A DNA stretch of 64,000 bases from assembly GCF_029867415.1 (NCBI RefSeq), contig NC_081184.1, positions 74,560,364 through 74,624,363 on the forward strand, in the 5' to 3' direction. Below the pieces are notes generated by a model that worked only from the letters and a program-made list of their open reading frames with translations, did not search any database and had not been told where the DNA came from. This DNA is from Vicia villosa (taxonomy: Eukaryota; Streptophyta; Magnoliopsida; Fabales; Fabaceae). The first letter of the stretch is position 1, and the number at the start of each line of letters is the position of its first letter. The position numbers and the translations under genes were made by a program. Shown here piece after piece: positions 47,057 through 59,500 of this stretch.

Positions 47057-47826
47057 GGAATCAAACATAAAAGATGCAGACAAAAATAATAAAGCATAAT
47101 ATAAATGGTATAGGTATCTTAAATTAACATTTTTAAGAACACGGGGATGGGCATGGCACACCATCACCATGTGCCTCCCCCTTCCTCCGCCAATGGTTTC
47201 ATGTAGGGTCTTCAAATGATGGGTCCGGCCGATTTATGTTTGTCTCTTACCCAAGCTTACATTTATTTTTATCAAGACTCAGTAGTAAATATGATGATGT
47301 AAGGATTCAACTAAGAACAAATCAAAGTCTTAGTTTAATTGGCCAAAACCGATATTGCTAGGTCCTAGGTAGGACCGTTTAATAGTTATTACCACTTTAT
47401 CTACAGACCCAAAAAAACTTGAAGAAATAAGCGCTTACATATGTTTTTTTTGTCTGTTTTACAAAACTACTCTAATTTGATAATAGATATCCATACTAAG
47501 CTTGAGGTTTAACTTTGGCAAAGAGAATCATATTATACAAAAAAAAATTCAGTACAATCCACAAAGGCCAAAATGAGTTTGCAGTGCATATGTAACAAAG
47601 TGACAAAATAATAATCAAGAACTCATTTGGTTTAAATTTTGGGCAATGAATTCCGATCAAAGTATTAACATTGTCACACCATCTATTGCAATAACATAAA
47701 CATAAACAGCAAGCGACGCCTTCCCAAGAGTCTGTGACTGATAATGCAGTGACCACCATGCATGACAAGGCATTTTACAACACATTTGTTCATCATTGAT
47801 AATGGTAAATAGTAACCATTCAGCTT
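47057..47826. other. 3' flank of the TRAPPC1 gene, no other gene recognised
   Basis: The region nearest the stop codon is presumably 3' UTR. A minus-strand frame at 47496-47768 has no recognisable domain. The rest is AT-rich. Confidence 0.45.
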
Positions 47827-50800
47827 TTACGCAATGCCTCTTACATACTGATCCAACGTTGTATTGAACAGCTCAGACCTATGAAAATCCAACAAACCAT
47901 TGAAAAACCTATATTTCTTTCCAGACAAACAACTCACAAAACAAATAATATCTAATCCATAAATCCATTGCATAACAGAAGTGAATATTATGTTACCTGA
48001 TAGGAGATCCGGGTGTATAGAGTGGATTCTTCACAACATATTCAACATACAAATTGTAGATATACTTTAAGGAATCCCGGAGATCACCAGTTCTAGGATG
48101 AGTTACCAAGATAATCTGCATGAAGCATGGAAGTGTTACAATACAATTATTATGACAAGGAACAATATATGATTATATCTTTGATTGTTTTTTCTGAAAG
48201 CACAATATGACAATTCATAGTTTTAATTAGTATGTAGCAGATTTTTTGCAGTAAAACCTACCTAACTCAGTTATCAACTACCATTGTGCTGGCAGCAGAG
48301 TGCTGACAGACCAACGCCAGACAAAAATCATAGCATCATAAAAGCATGCATATAAATCAGAAGCTCACAACTACATACTGAAGAATTGAGAAAACAAGAG
48401 AATATTATTCAGTCATCAGCTTACTTTCCTCACTTCAAGCCTTAGAATAGGCTTACTCATCTCATAATGTTATTTCTTTTCTACCTTTCTCTTGTCCTTT
48501 GAAGGCTTTCCTATATCCCCTCCACTAATTATTATACTTTCCCTCATTTTCTCTCCTACTCACCATTTCCCCATAAGCACCATATCTAACACAGATAGCA
48601 GCCCGGTAAACCAACCCTGTTGGAATTACTCTCCAGCCTCTATGTTCTTCTTCTTTGACACATCTGCCATTCTAATATATTTTTGTTTCTGTTATTGTTC
48701 TTATTTTTCCTCATATAAACGTTCCTCACAGGTCTATCATTTCCTATATTGAAATACAACTTGGGTCTAGAATTTTAGTTTTTTGGCCTGTATAATTAGG
48801 TTTATTGGAGTACCCTATATACAGTTAAGTATCCGCACAGCCTCTGAATTATTTCACGAGCTTATAAAAAAATAGAGTATTACTAGTTTCCCCTTTGTTC
48901 CACCTCAGAAGCAAGTAACATTTTGTTATCGGATGATTAAGAGTAGATTACTCAAATTCTACAACAACTATAGACTCACAAGCGTTGGATAACGTTATTT
49001 GAAATGAATAACTAAGTAATAGACAAAATTCTTATAATTGAGTTGATTTACGTACATTTGAATCATGAAACTAGCACACTTGATCATTAAGCTAATGTAG
49101 TATTTTCTAGACTCAATCTGTATAAAAATTGCCTGTTTTAATAGTGCAGTTCTAACCATTTATTCTCATAAAATTGATCTCATTTCCATGGCACAAAAAG
49201 TTAGTGATGATTTTCAAACGACATCAATGTCAGCTTCATTTCTTACCATTCAAATTCTCACCAAGTGTAAATTATGCTTATATTTTCCTTCCAATTCAAC
49301 TTCGTCATTTATTTATCTTTCTTATAATTTCCTTCCAATTTCATTTCACTTCCATCTAGTACTATCAAGTATATACTTTGTTAAACATATTCAATAATTG
49401 GTAGTGAGGTTAACAAATCTAACATATTTCTGACAGAAAATGTAGTTAGCATATATAAGCGGCATGCAAAGAATAAATTCCAGAATAGGCATCAGGCAGC
49501 AACTGCATCCACAAGAATCTAATCAGGGTATGTTTATAAGGAAACACATATGTAGCTGCATCATACCTTTATTCCAGAAGGAGTTTCCATGAAACTAAGT
49601 TTGTATGTATTAGTGCGAAAACTGTGAAATGAACAACCTTGACCAGGTAACTGAGGCACACCAAGGTTCCCTTTCTCGGCACTGCACCATAAGTTGGAGA
49701 AAAAGGAATTAGACCTACCAGTTCATTCTATAACATATAGAACATCAACAATAATATTCATATAATTCCTTATATCTATCATAAAATCCATGAATTGTTG
49801 ATCATTGTTGCAACACGAAACAAGCAAAGATGAGCAAATATTAAATATGCAAAGCATAAAATGTCCATGTGATGAGAATGAATAGAAGAATAAGGGATAT
49901 GTGAAAACTAGAAGAATCGGGATAAAGAATGACATAAGCTTCAAAATAAACAAATATCCTATTAAATTCCTGGAGATCAAATTAACCGAAAGTATTATTT
50001 GTAGACATGTTGCTTTTTTATTATGAGAGAAGTCAAGAAACATTATACAACATCAACTTGTACATGTTAGCAAGGCATGGGGTAGCGGTAGATAAACATG
50101 TCTATTTTGCCATTTACATTCTCAATCTTAATCTAAATATCAAACCACAGTTCTGTCACCAACAGCTATTCATTTTTACCAATTATAAATTTATAATCAC
50201 TCTCCATGCATTGCATAAGAAAATAGTGAATTCTGTAAAAGCTATCCTTGAGAGTCTAATATGTAAAGATTGTAAGACTGATAAGTGATAACTTGGAAGC
50301 CAATTTAGCAAATTTCACAACACCTCATCATAAATTTGCATTAGTATTCTTCCTTACACTAACGAATAGCATGCTTTGTTTATAGTTGACATTCGTTTGT
50401 GTTCAAACATGTGTTTGTCACAAAGAAACTCTATCATCACTTTTGTTCCAAAGGTACATTTCAGACTTTCAATGGAAAAAACTCAGAATTGACAATCGCT
50501 TTGTTCCAAAGGTACATTTCAGACTTTCAATGGAAAAAACTCAGAATTGTCAATCGCGTAAAATAGTCGTTACTTGTTAGTTCAAATTCCAATACGCTAC
50601 AATGCTGTAGTGCTTCTAAGCAGCTATTAAACAACATTTTGTACTAAATTGATTATCACGGGACATTAACTATTATAGCCACTATTTGACGACGCCGCAA
50701 AACTATTAACCAAATCTACACTAAAACTATAGCAGAATAAGTATTCTTCACATTACTTTTAACGCAATACATGTACATGTGGAAATCCACATATAATCAT

Positions 50801-51055
50801 CAAAATCGAAGAGTTAAACACACATAAATACCTAGTGGGATCCATCTTGGCAGTTAAAGACTTGAGTGAGAAGAGCAGACCAAACATCAACTTATGATCT
50901 TGTTGAGCATCCAGCGTATGCAAGGGGCGATTCCACTCTCTATAAAGCAAACATATACCATTTCTATTGAAAACATACAGCATATGGCCATTGTTTCCTG
51001 AAGCAGTTGGCGCAGGCGGCGACGGACTAATCTCAGAACCACCAAAGAATTGCAT
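47827..51055 (-). CDS. TRAPPC1: Trafficking protein particle complex subunit 1 (TRAPPC1/Bet5), 4 exons
   Basis: Core TRAPP subunit of the Bet5/Sybindin family. The complex acts as Rab GTPase exchange factor and tether for ER-Golgi vesicles. Exon model on the minus strand: 51055-50832, 49681-49567, 48115-47997 and 47878-47827. All junctions are GT/AG and in phase (224+115+119+52 = 510 nt, 169 aa). The protein opens MQFFGGSEISPSPP (plant-type N-terminal extension), then MLYVFNRNGICLLYREW and HKLMFGLLFSLKSL, the longin-like fold core. It continues with FRTNTYKLSFMETPSGIK, IILVTHPRTGDLRDSL, YVEYVVKNPLYTPGSPI and the end LDQYVRGIA. Length and sequence agree with the Arabidopsis Bet5-like protein At1g51160 as I recall it. 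Intact; introns are 1150, 1451 and 118 bp. Confidence 0.96.
50442..50555. repeat. 57-bp tandem duplication in TRAPPC1 intron 1
   Basis: TTTGTTCCAAAGGTACATTT through TCAGAATTG(A/T)CAATCGC is present twice head to tail with one mismatch, implying a recent event. Confidence 0.95.
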
Positions 51056-51493
51056 TCTTGATACTTACTGACAATAAACCAAAAATCAGAGGCATATATA
51101 TATGTTAATCATATTAAGCACAGAAATTCTTCAAATTCATCCAATACATAATAAGGTTTACTAAGGATTGGAAAGTTTCGGATAGTAAAAATATATGTTG
51201 TTAATACTTAATTGCGCTAAGTAATAAGAGAATCGCGGTTGCGGAGTTGAGATCTGCTTGCCGCGAATCGCATTAGAATTGGATCCGAAAATAAATACCT
51301 GGAGAAGTTTATCACTGCTTCTGGCGGCCGCCGACGAACAGCGGCAGCGTTTTCCGGGGAAGTGAGTTGAGATCGGGACGATTCCAAATTTTGTTTCTGA
51401 TAGTGATAATACAGCAAGGGGAAATTGCTGCATTTTATTTTTATCAAGATGCTGAGTTTTTTTTTTAACTTGTTTTATTGTAATTGTTAAAAC
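51056..51493 (-). promoter_or_regulatory. 5' UTR/promoter side of TRAPPC1
   Basis: No protein-coding frame of known type. A GC-richer island (51290-51370, GGCGGCCGCCGACG) suggests the transcript's 5' end. A hAT-type MITE begins at 51494, so the native promoter is at most ~440 bp upstream of the ATG before that insertion. No clear TATA box. Confidence 0.4.
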
Positions 51494-52336
51494 CAAGGTA
51501 ATCAGAACCGGACCGGACCGGGCCTACATCCGGTTCTACAATGGCAGATAACCGTTTGAACATAAAACCGAAAAATAAACCGTTAAACCAGTCTAAAACC
51601 GGACTAAACCGGCGGCTCACGTGGTTACTGCGGTTAGACCGTATTTGGGTGTTTCAAATAAACATTGATTGTTTTGCGTCTCATAAGAAGGAGAAGGAGA
51701 AAAGTTATGTTCTTCTTTATTGATGTAAAAGCTTTTTTTGCATTCTTTTTAATATAAATGCATGTAGAATAGAATATTAGAAGGAAGTCTGGGGTTAAAA
51801 ATTGTTTGCAGAAGAAAACTACTAATGGATGAAAGGCAGATGTTTTAGTTGCGGCGGCTGTTAGCTATCAGATTTATGTGTCTTGTATTTAAATCTAGGG
51901 TTCTTTTTTTGGTTAGTGAATGTGCTCCATGGACTTGCAACGAAAATGGGCTTATAAATGATAGTCCAAACTTGTAAAAAGAAACTAATACTAGTAAGTG
52001 ATACATAAATAATTAGAGTTTTATTTTATTTTTTTAAAATAAAAATTCGAGTAATGCAAAATTAATTCTCTTTACAATTTAAGATAAAATAAATCAATGT
52101 AAAATTAATATTATTTTGATTAATGCAAAATTAAATCTTAAAAATTTATTATTATGAAATATAAAAAATTAATTTATAATTAACAAAATATAATATATGA
52201 TATATTATATTAAAATAGTAAAAATTACTATATTCTATTAATACCGGTCTGATCCCGGTTAGACCCCGGTCAAACCTTTAAACCTTAAACCCTTGTCTAT
52301 ACCGGTTCAATTACCGGTCCGGTTTTAATTACCTTG
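51494..52336. mobile_element. hAT-type MITE, 843 bp
   Basis: Terminal inverted repeats start CAAGGTAATCAGAACCGG on the left and CAAGGTAATTAAAACCGG on the complement of the right end, followed on both sides by CCGG-rich runs. A perfect 8-bp target duplication GTTAAAAC (51486-51493, 52337-52344) supports hAT transposase mobilisation. The interior is AT-rich and non-coding. Confidence 0.9.
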
Positions 52337-52342
52337 GTTAAA

Positions 52343-52373
52343 ACTAGTACTTAGACCCGTGCGAGGCACGGGT
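52343..52373 (-). mobile_element. Helitron-like 3' terminus (A)
   Basis: On the minus strand this reads a hairpin ACCCGTGCCTCGCACGGGT (8-bp stem, 3-nt loop), six bases, then ACTAGT. A short GC-rich hairpin shortly before CTAG(T) is the signature of a plant Helitron 3' end. The body would extend to the right; its 5' end (TC...) is not identified. Confidence 0.6.
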
Positions 52374-53434
52374 TAAATATTTTCTAAGTAAAAATAATAT
52401 TTTAATAACTCTTATAATTTAAATTTTTTATTTAAATTAAGATTACTATTGCATAAATAAAATGTCATTGTTATTAATAGTATACATAAAAAAATTAAAT
52501 TAACTAATTTTTTTTTGCAAATTATAAAACAATTTTGACATTTCTTCAAAAATTTATTACTTCTAATATTCAATATATTTTTAAATATTTGGTTATAAAA
52601 TCATTTATAGGAAAATGTGAATAAAAATTATTGTTTTTAATTGTGTTATAAAAAATGAAAACGCGTCATTTGGCCAAAATTTATTTTCTATAGTTGATCA
52701 ACATTATTAAAAATATTAATAATAATATTAAAAATATTAATTTGAAAAATAAAATAAATATTGAAATTGATAATGAAATATTTAAATATCCAAATATAAT
52801 TGCACGATGTCAATTCATTACTTAATTTAGAGTTCAATGTAGAATATATATAAATATAATTGTGATGTAATTAAGACTATTTAAATCTCATAATTTTATA
52901 TCAATTATTTTGAATCAGAAGAAAAAAAATATCCTTATAATTACCATATTTAAAATTGCAAATATTTTAAAACTATACATTTATTATTGGTTTATTTTAT
53001 TTTAGATGAATTCTTATCTACCCAACTCAAAAAGTTGGGTAAGGTTAAAGTTCTCCCCATTAAAAAACAAATTTAATATACTGTTCGGCTTTATTCACGT
53101 ATACTGCTTTTTTTATGCTTCAGGTTAAAAAATAAATTAATAAATTAATTATTGCAATAAATAAGTGTAACGTATTAAATTCTAAATAGAAACTTTCTTT
53201 AAAATCGGAAGATATCAGACATAAATGTTCATAATTCTACTTAAATAAAAAAAACACCGATTTTTTTAAAATTTGAAACATATATAAATAGTGTCTTATA
53301 ATACTATAATTTTACCATAATTTTAAATTTTAATATTAGTCTTAGTAGGAATAGAAGTATAAATATTAAATTATAAATTTAAATTAAAAATAACTAAATA
53401 AGATATAAAATATTAATTCAACGATTTGATTATA

Positions 53435-53465
53435 ACTAGTATATCTACCCGTGCGAGGCACGGGA
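53435..53465 (-). mobile_element. Helitron-like 3' terminus (B)
   Basis: Same structure as terminus A, ~1.09 kb to the right, same strand: hairpin CCCGTGCCTCGCACGGG, a spacer (TAGATAT), then ACTAGT. A related element, or a nested or chained copy; the 5' end is unknown. Confidence 0.6.
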
Positions 53466-54880
53466 TAAAAATTCTTATGTTAAAAAAACATTTTATAATT
53501 TACAAATAAAGTTATATTAATATTATAATCTGTCTTTGTTATTAGTTGCACATAATTTTTTTATCAATGATAAACTATATTTTATTTATAAAAATATCTT
53601 TATTACTTAAAAAGATAAATATTTATTATCAATAATAAACTATATTTTGTTTATAAAATATTTTTTAAGAATAGAATTTGTTAATTTTTTTTTAAGTTAC
53701 CAAAAAAATCATTTAGTCTTTAAATATATAATATCAAATATGAAATTAAAATAAAAATATTTTTTAAAGTTGCTCGATATGAAATAAATAAATAAATAAG
53801 ATTTTATTTTAATGATGACTTTCATTTTTGAGAAACAAATCAATTTTAATTTAGAAAACTTATATATTTATAGATTTTTGTGAATAAAATGATAAATATT
53901 AGAATCGAATCAAAGAAATTATAGAAATTAAAAATTTAAATATTTATAGTATGTTATGATTTGAAGAGATTTAGTTTTTGAAAAACAACTTAGTTTTATT
54001 ATTCCATGTTTGAAATAATTTATAAGATTTAAAATCTCAAACAAAAAGGTTTTAAGTAATTTAAAATTTGTTTGTCAAAATAATAATTTTATTTAAAAAA
54101 AATTTTTAGAACCCTAGATTAGTTGAAGTTATTATCTATTATAGAAGTGGATTGATATAATTTTAAACGATTTTAAGTTTTTCTATCATCAATGTGTTTA
54201 TGTTAGAATTTAATAAATCAATTATGAATATTTGTGGTAAAACGAAAAGCATTAATTTTTTTAAAGCAAAAGTTCTAGAAATTTCCCTATTTAGTTTGAA
54301 AAGGTTAATATTTTTTATTTGGCGCTCATACTATTATAATAATTCAATATGTAATTAAATTATTAATTTCCTACATATAATTTGTTATTTTATTTTTAAT
54401 TATTATTCTCCAGATATGATATTTTAAGGTGAGTATTTTAATAATATTTAATTATGAGCAAACAAAATAAATAAGAGATCAATTTAATTTCATAGTGTCT
54501 TTAGTTAAATAAAATTTTATATATGATCTATTATATTCTAATCAATTGATTATTTTATTATATATTGATTATTAGGTGATTTATTTATTATAAGTTCATA
54601 ATATGTTATTTTTATAAATGAAATCAATTCTATTCAAGTAGCTCATCTCTATAATTCTCCATTTATTTTAATTTCTTATTTATTTCTAATTTAAACTATC
54701 ACCAGATTATTTTGATATATAAAAAAATACAATATATAGCATGATATATTATATATTTGCATATAATTTTAGAGTTTAATACAACATTAATTATTATTTT
54801 AGAAAATACGGAATCTTAATAATTTTCTCCATTTATTTTTAATATTATGTCAAAAAATATTAATAATATTTTTGTTGGAA
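53466..54880. other. AT-rich stretch, possible Helitron body
   Basis: No open frame above background, no recognisable Rep/helicase motif. If terminus B is genuine this would be part of a non-autonomous Helitron. Confidence 0.35.
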
Positions 54881-55732
54881 ACATGAATCTTAATAATTGT
54901 GTGAGAGATTAATGCAATTAGCTAGAATATAAATAGGGAATGATATTAAAATCTTAATAATTATATGAGAGATTAATGCAATTAGCTAAATTATAAATAA
55001 TAGAGAATGATATTAAAAGAAAAATATCATAAAATATAATATAAATTATAATAGTGTAATAATGATTTTATGGTATAAAAGACACAAAATAATAATAAAA
55101 AAAATTGAAAGTCAATATTATTGATTATATTTAAATAAATCATAATATTTTAATTAACAGTTAATATATAATAATTTTTTAAAAAGAATATCAAATAAAC
55201 CAATATAACATAGAGTAGATGCTAAAATAAAATATAGTAGATTGTAAACATAAAAACTAAATAATTAAAAACTAAAAAAATCATTAATATATAAATAAAA
55301 ATAGGCACTAAAACTATTAATATATAATTATTAATATATAAATAAAAATAGGGAATGATATTAAAATCTTAATAATTATGTGAGAGATTAATGCAATTAG
55401 CTAGATTATAAATAGAGAATGATATTAAAAGAAAAATATCATAAAATATAATATAAATTATAATATTATAATAAATGCTTTTATGGTATAAAAGACACAA
55501 AATAATAATAACAAAAATTTGAAAGTCAATATTATTGATTATATTTAAATAAATTATCACATTTAAATTAACAGTTAATATATTATAATTTTTTAAAAAG
55601 AATACCAAATAAAACAATATAACATAGAGTAGATGCTAAAATAAAATATAGTAGATTGTAAACATAAAGACTAAATAATTAAAAAATAATAAAAATTATT
55701 AATATATAAATAAAAATAGGCACTAAAAATAT
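54880..55732. repeat. 415-bp tandem duplication, two copies
   Basis: GGGAATGATATTAAAATCTT starts the unit at 54936 and again at 55351. Both copies share ATTAATGCAATTAGCTA, TTTTATGGTATAAAAGACAC, AAAGTCAATATTATTGATTA, ACATAGAGTAGATGCTAAAA and ATAAAAATAGGCACTAAAA in order, differing by scattered substitutions and short indels. A partial third copy of the unit start (GAGAGATTAATGCAATTAGC) lies just upstream at about 54902. Confidence 0.92.
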
Positions 55733-56535
55733 GTTTTTTTTAATATTTTATATATAATTAATACTGTAATAAATATAACATTTCCCGTTATTTATTATTA
55801 CTATCCTAATTATTTTCTTATAGAAATATAATTTATTGGTTACCTAGAAAAATTCTACCAAAAACCAACCTTCATTTTCAAAATTTATTCCAATCCTATC
55901 TTTCTGCCTCCTAGTTGATTGGTCTGGGTTATATTTCAAACTCTTTATTTACTTCATAATAAAGTTTAAATATATTGTCCAACTTTCAAAATATCTTGGC
56001 ATTTATTATGGATTGTCCAAATATCAAAACATTCTATCCAAAGCTGTCAAATACAGTTGGTTGACCCTAATCACAAAGAATATGGGATGTAGCAGAATTC
56101 GTATAAGCACCAAAAGTTGCAACTTATTCTTTTAACATAAGTTGAATCCTTTTACAATGGTTGATATGCAATTGCTGAAAATATTACCACTAAAACTTAA
56201 GGCTATTGGAAATGAATTCAAAGAAAAAGCATTGACAGAAAAATTATATGAAAATAAGAAACAAATTATATGAAAATGGTTAGAATGTTTAAAACTAATA
56301 TAGAAAGTTTTGACTAATCAAATATATATAATTTGGCAAACAGCTTTAGATTACTGGTTTTCCTATTCCGCTCTTCTAACCATCTTGCATAGTAGGTAAA
56401 TTTATATATTTATGAGAATTAAGAATTACAATAAAAAATATAGATGATATTGATTTGTACATAAAGAACATAAAATTACATCAACAACATTATAATACTT
56501 ATAATGTCCTCAAAAAAGCTTTCATAATAGTTGCA
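55733..56535. other. Gene-free stretch downstream of the unidentified gene
   Basis: AT-rich with a somewhat less AT-rich part at 55850-56130. No recognisable gene or repeat. It would contain the 3' UTR of the minus-strand model that ends at 56536. Confidence 0.4.
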
Positions 56536-59500
56536 TCAGAACATGGAATATGAAATATACCAACCCAACACACTTTGTAAACTTGCAACATGAGACCCAA
56601 CACACTGTGTATGCTCGTCCGCATCCACCGGCTCAAAAATTATAGGTAAAGCAACTGGAACCTACAAATTATTATCGAGAAATTAAATAAAACCATTATA
56701 AGTTTGACGCATAAGCTATGATGAAAATTTAAACATGAAAAGAAGACACTCACAAAGAATTCATTTTGTTCCTTTATTATACCTCTCGATATTTTAAAAT
56801 GAAGTTGAACTTTGAGATGGGGGCAATCACAATCACAGCCAACCTTAATTAGAAATAAATGAAGTTTTTATATTTATATATAAGATAAGTAATTGAAAAA
56901 TAAAATAATAATATTTTTAAATTATAATATATAATATGTATATAATAGATTTCTTTTCATGTTTATAATTTATATTTTAATTATATTAAAAATTAAAACA
57001 CCAATTCCAATTCCATTTTTTATAAAAAATTACTAAAATAATAAAACACTAATAATATAAAAAGAGAAAAGGGATGGTGCTCTGTCAACTAATGACGACC
57101 ATGTAAAGCGCCAAGTCACACTGTAAAGTTTAAAATACTTTTATGATTTGACACTTTAAACCATTCTAATTGAATGTATGTATAATCTTTTTTTACACTG
57201 ACAGTGTACCACTATTAAACTCATATAAAAAAATGAAACAGACGTCAATTTAAAAAAAATCTAATTACATTCTTCTATTTTTTAAATAATAATTAAAAAA
57301 TAAAAAAGAAGAGAAGAATAAGAATGGAGTGGGTCAGCTCTTTTTTAGTGAAAATATTTTAACCTTTCAAACTACTATTAATAATAAAACATGCGGCAGC
57401 ATTTATTAAATAAAATAAATAAATAATAACAAAAATAATTAGAATCAAACCTCTTTCTTCTCCTCTCTCTTTTCTCTCTCAATGTGACCGTAAAAAACAA
57501 ATTTTCATAAAAAAATTCCCAAATTCATATTCAATTAAATCACCAAGAGCTCAACCCAAATCAAAAACAATAAATCAACCACAAGAACAACCCATATTCA
57601 GATCCATAAATCAAAAAAATACAAACGAAATAAAAAGAAAAAAGAGAATATTGTGAAATAAAGGAGGAGAATATCGATCATAGTTACGAAGACAGTGGTT
57701 GAAGGGGTGGCGTTTCTCGTCGTCGGCGAAGAGTTTAAGTGTGGTTGGAGTTTGCGGTCACAGTGATGATGTTGAATTTGATCGGTTGGCAGCAACAACA
57801 ATCTGTTTTATGCCGTTGTTACTTTCTTCTTCGATGACGGCGGCAGAAGAAAACTCAATGGTTCCCGGTCGTGAATTCTGAGTTATATCTTTTTCGTGCT
57901 GTTTCTCTTCTTCTCTTTCAACTCTGATTTCTTACTTTGGATCTGAGTTGTTATGATTTGAAATTGCTATGGTTGTTATTATATTAAGAAAAAGAAGGTG
58001 AAATAGATGAAAGAGTTGAGATGTGATGTGTGATGATTGTGTTTTGTGGGTATAAATCAGTTCATATTAGAAAAGGGAAGGAGCAGAGTTCTGAAAGTGT
58101 GGAATCTGTTTTGGAGAGGGGAGATTCAGTTTTGTTGAGAGGGGTGGTAGATTTATGGAAATGAGAGAGAGGAAGTTATGCATGTATTAAGAAACAAAAT
58201 TGATATTGAATTTGGATTTTTGCAAGGCACAAGGGAATTTGGTTGTTTCCAAGGCACAAAATCGATTTCCCAAGTGATTCCACATTGCCCAACATGAAAT
58301 AGAAAGTTAAAGAATCTACCAATAATAATAATTGATTCTTTATACATACATAGTAAACATAAATAAATAAATAAATACATAATAAAATACTAATTAATAT
58401 TATAATTATAAGTATTGTTAATTATAGAAACATTCCTACAAATAGCAATTATATAAATAGCATGGGCTCTAAAAATTTGACACTTGGCAAACTTGCCAAA
58501 GAACTCATCTTGCTTTTTTCTATTGTATGATATTTCCAAGCACTATAGAAAAACACATAACTCATAAGCTAGCTGCATAGCAAAATATGAGGCAAAATGA
58601 TACCATATTAGTGTTATAGGGAATTGAGGCAAAATGACACTATTGGTGGATAAAATTGTCCTCTAGTGTTAAATGCATGATATGGAATACCTAAAATTGC
58701 AATCAAACTAACACCAGCTAATGTCTTCAGCCTCATGACGTTCCTTTACAACAAAAACACAACAATCATTATATTTAATCAACTTTTGAAAACATTATTA
58801 ATCAAAAATTAAAAAAATGCAATCAATACGTTCTTCACATTTATTCTTGCTTCTCCCAAGTTAATTATTCTGTTTAATAATTAACACTAATAAATAGAGT
58901 AGAACTGTCAAGTATGAAGCAAACAAAGTCAGTTTTGGCCAAAATTAAGAACTATCGAGAAAATAAGAAAACAGAGAAAGCCATTTACTTCACAATTAAA
59001 TCTGATCTAAGCATAGACATGTAACATGCTATCACACACAACAATATAAACAACCAGATAAATAATCATAAAAAGCGAATATGTATGCTAATTACTCATG
59101 ACATGAATAACATAACTCCACCAACAATGAATCAAATGCCTAAACACATTTAAAATTTACAATAGGCAGATATGGATAAAATAGTTCAAATATGCAACCT
59201 GAAAAATGTTTTCAAAGAGACATTAAAGATCATGTAAGCTATATTCACTTAACAATTGACCTTTAATTTCTATGTTTTAATACTGCAGCTATTTTTGAAA
59301 TAATTGATTGCTTTCTAGAACATCATGCCGATGTGGTTGCTTCACTGGTACTACTTGCTTCCCTAAACTACTAATGGATAAAGAAAAAAAGGAAAATGTT
59401 ATTATGACTACAAAAAACTTATCTTTAGATATGATTTTGTTTTAATATATAAGTGTCATTCCTTTTCTAGTCTACTTCCACTTGTATATACAACTTATAA

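Noticed and set aside
57050..57070. Candidate Helitron 5' end on the minus strand (TCTCTTTTTATATTATTAG)
   Set aside because: Not preceded by the expected A and low-complexity; kept only as something to check.
57598..57881. Short frames on both strands in a less AT-rich island
   Set aside because: Short, overlapping in opposite strands, no recognised motif; may be UTR or a captured scrap.
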